Shown here: positions 63,489-64,000 of the stretch, in pieces | How positions within the stretch are numbered: position 1 is the stretch's first letter | How the letters are laid out: the number at the start of each line of letters is the position of its first letter | Source of the DNA: CAIKMD01 sp963729935 | GTDB taxonomy: Bacteria; Pseudomonadota; Alphaproteobacteria; ATCC43930; CGMCC-115725 | NCBI GenBank assembly: GCA_963729935.1 | Contig: CAVSPW010000002.1 | Coordinates: 620,001 to 684,000, forward strand | Direction of reading: 5' to 3' | Length of the DNA: 64,000 bases | The notes under the pieces: generated by a model | Database searches by the model: none | The model's input: the letters and a program-made list of their open reading frames with translations, nothing else | What the model was told of the DNA's origin: nothing | Program-made: the position numbers and the translations under genes

Positions 63489-64000
63489 GCAAGCCAGCAC
63501 GCGTCCATCCGGCGATCGCGGCCTTCCCGGTGGAGGAAGGCTCTCTCGTGCTGGGCGGAACGCCGCTCGGCCGCCTCGCTGACCGCGTCGGCGGAACGCC
63601 CTTCTTCGCTTACGATCGCCGGCTGTTGAGCGATCGCATGGCCCATCTGCGGCGGCATCTTCCGGCCGGGGTTGCCGTGCACTACGCGATCAAAGCCAAT
63701 CCCATGCCGGCGCTGGTGCAATATCTGGCAAGCATAGTCGATGGGTTCGACGTCGCCTCCGCCGGGGAGATGAGCGTCGCGCTCGACACGCCTCTGGGCC
63801 CGTCCCGCGTGTCATTCGCCGGGCCGGGCAAGACCGATGACGAACTCGCGCAAGGGATTGCCGCAGGTATCACCATCGACATCGAGTCGCCGAACGAGAT
63901 GCGGAGAATTGCCGCGCAGGCGCGGCAAGCGCGCCGATCGCCGCGGGTCGCCGTCCGGATCAATCCCGATTTCGAGGTCAAAGGCTCGGGGATGCGCATG
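63485..64000 (+). CDS. PLP-dependent decarboxylase, exosortase A system-associated (cut by the window end)
   Basis: 172 residues visible of a LysA-type fold III enzyme. The PLP lysine lies in VHYAIKANPMPALVQYL near residue 65; DGFDVASAGEMSVAL and RVSFAGPGKTDDEL, plus VAVRINPDFEVKGSGM at the edge, follow in the usual order (TIGR03099 type). Start overlaps the ligase stop (ATGA). Ligase and decarboxylase are a standard pair; the product is presumably an amine or amino-acid derivative activated for the glycan or lipid. Confidence 0.9.
   Translation, partial: MSKPARVHPAIAAFPVEEGSLVLGGTPLGRLADRVGGTPFFAYDRRLLSDRMAHLRRHLPAGVAVHYAIKANPMPALVQYLASIVDGFDVASAGEMSVALDTPLGPSRVSFAGPGKTDDELAQGIAAGITIDIESPNEMRRIAAQARQARRSPRVAVRINPDFEVKGSGMRM

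Noticed and set aside
1..64000. CRISPR arrays, tRNA or rRNA genes
   Set aside because: No regularly spaced repeats and no recognisable cloverleaf or ribosomal RNA sequence noticed in the gaps examined by eye.

Overview
The window is high-GC alphaproteobacterial DNA carrying one large, mosaic exopolysaccharide / protein-sorting locus of the exosortase A (XrtA) / PEP-CTERM type. The family assignment rests on members normally found only in such loci: hydrolase 2 and hydrolase 1, the PrsR/PrsK two-component pair, an XrtA-type O-ligase, an XrtA-type amidotransferase, a TIGR03088-type glycosyltransferase, two PEP-CTERM cargo proteins, the TPR protein PrsT, and the XrtA-associated acyl-CoA ligase and PLP-dependent decarboxylase. 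The exosortase gene itself is not in the window. Alphaproteobacteria are suggested by gene content (rhizobial-type Rad52, Gp157 and small HTH genes; CtrA-like TTAACCAT sites) and base composition; genus or family cannot be read off safely.

Layout. 0-1.0 kb: end of hydrolase 2 and hydrolase 1 (+). 1.1-12.2 kb (-): prsR, prsK, a YdcF-like membrane protein, a secreted glycosidase-like protein, an O-antigen-ligase-like polymerase/ligase, a methyltransferase and a GT39-type membrane glycosyltransferase. 12.5-25.9 kb: a patchwork of glycan genes bounded by IS3 remnants (FkbM methyltransferase, GT2 enzymes, a C-type-lectin-like exported protein, asparagine-synthase-like protein, GNAT/FemAB-like protein, DegT aminotransferase, Gfo/Idh oxidoreductase with NAD epimerase, GT11 fucosyltransferase, sugar O-methyltransferase), several with visibly lower GC. 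25.9-30.7 kb (+): Wzx-type flippase, a Tat-exported protein and a secreted beta-helix protein. 30.8-34.5 kb (-): a four-gene translationally coupled HPr-rel-A operon (PqqD-like, HprK-like kinase, nucleotidyltransferase, exported protein), preceded by a small possible exported peptide. 34.8-46 kb: glycosyltransferases, XrtA amidotransferase, methyltransferase, UDP-GlcNAc 2-epimerase, GNAT and TIGR03088-type glycosyltransferase. 46.2-49.7 kb (+): complete ABC importer with two permeases. 49.8-53.5 kb: scar region with an IS3 remnant, a broken second copy of the XrtA acyl-CoA ligase, and a phage-type recombination module (Gp157, Rad52-HNH, HTH). 53.8-64 kb (+): PEP-CTERM protein 1, TPR-sulfotransferase, PEP-CTERM protein 2, prsT (frameshifted as given), a small exported protein, acyl-CoA ligase and the start of the PLP decarboxylase.

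How it fits together. Nucleotide-sugar and glycosyltransferase genes build a decorated polysaccharide, the flippase and O-ligase export/polymerise or transfer it, and PEP-CTERM proteins are the probable cargo of an exosortase encoded nearby. PrsK/PrsR is a sigma-54-dependent system, and a -24/-12 sigma-54 promoter of near-consensus form sits directly upstream of each of the two PEP-CTERM genes, linking regulator and cargo within the window. A perfect 10-base motif, TTAACCATAA (CtrA-like), recurs in at least four intergenic spacers. The least understood part, and the best candidate for a new system, is the HPr-rel-A operon at 30.8-34.5 kb, whose kinase / PqqD / nucleotidyltransferase content parallels the tailoring genes of phosphorylated lasso peptides.
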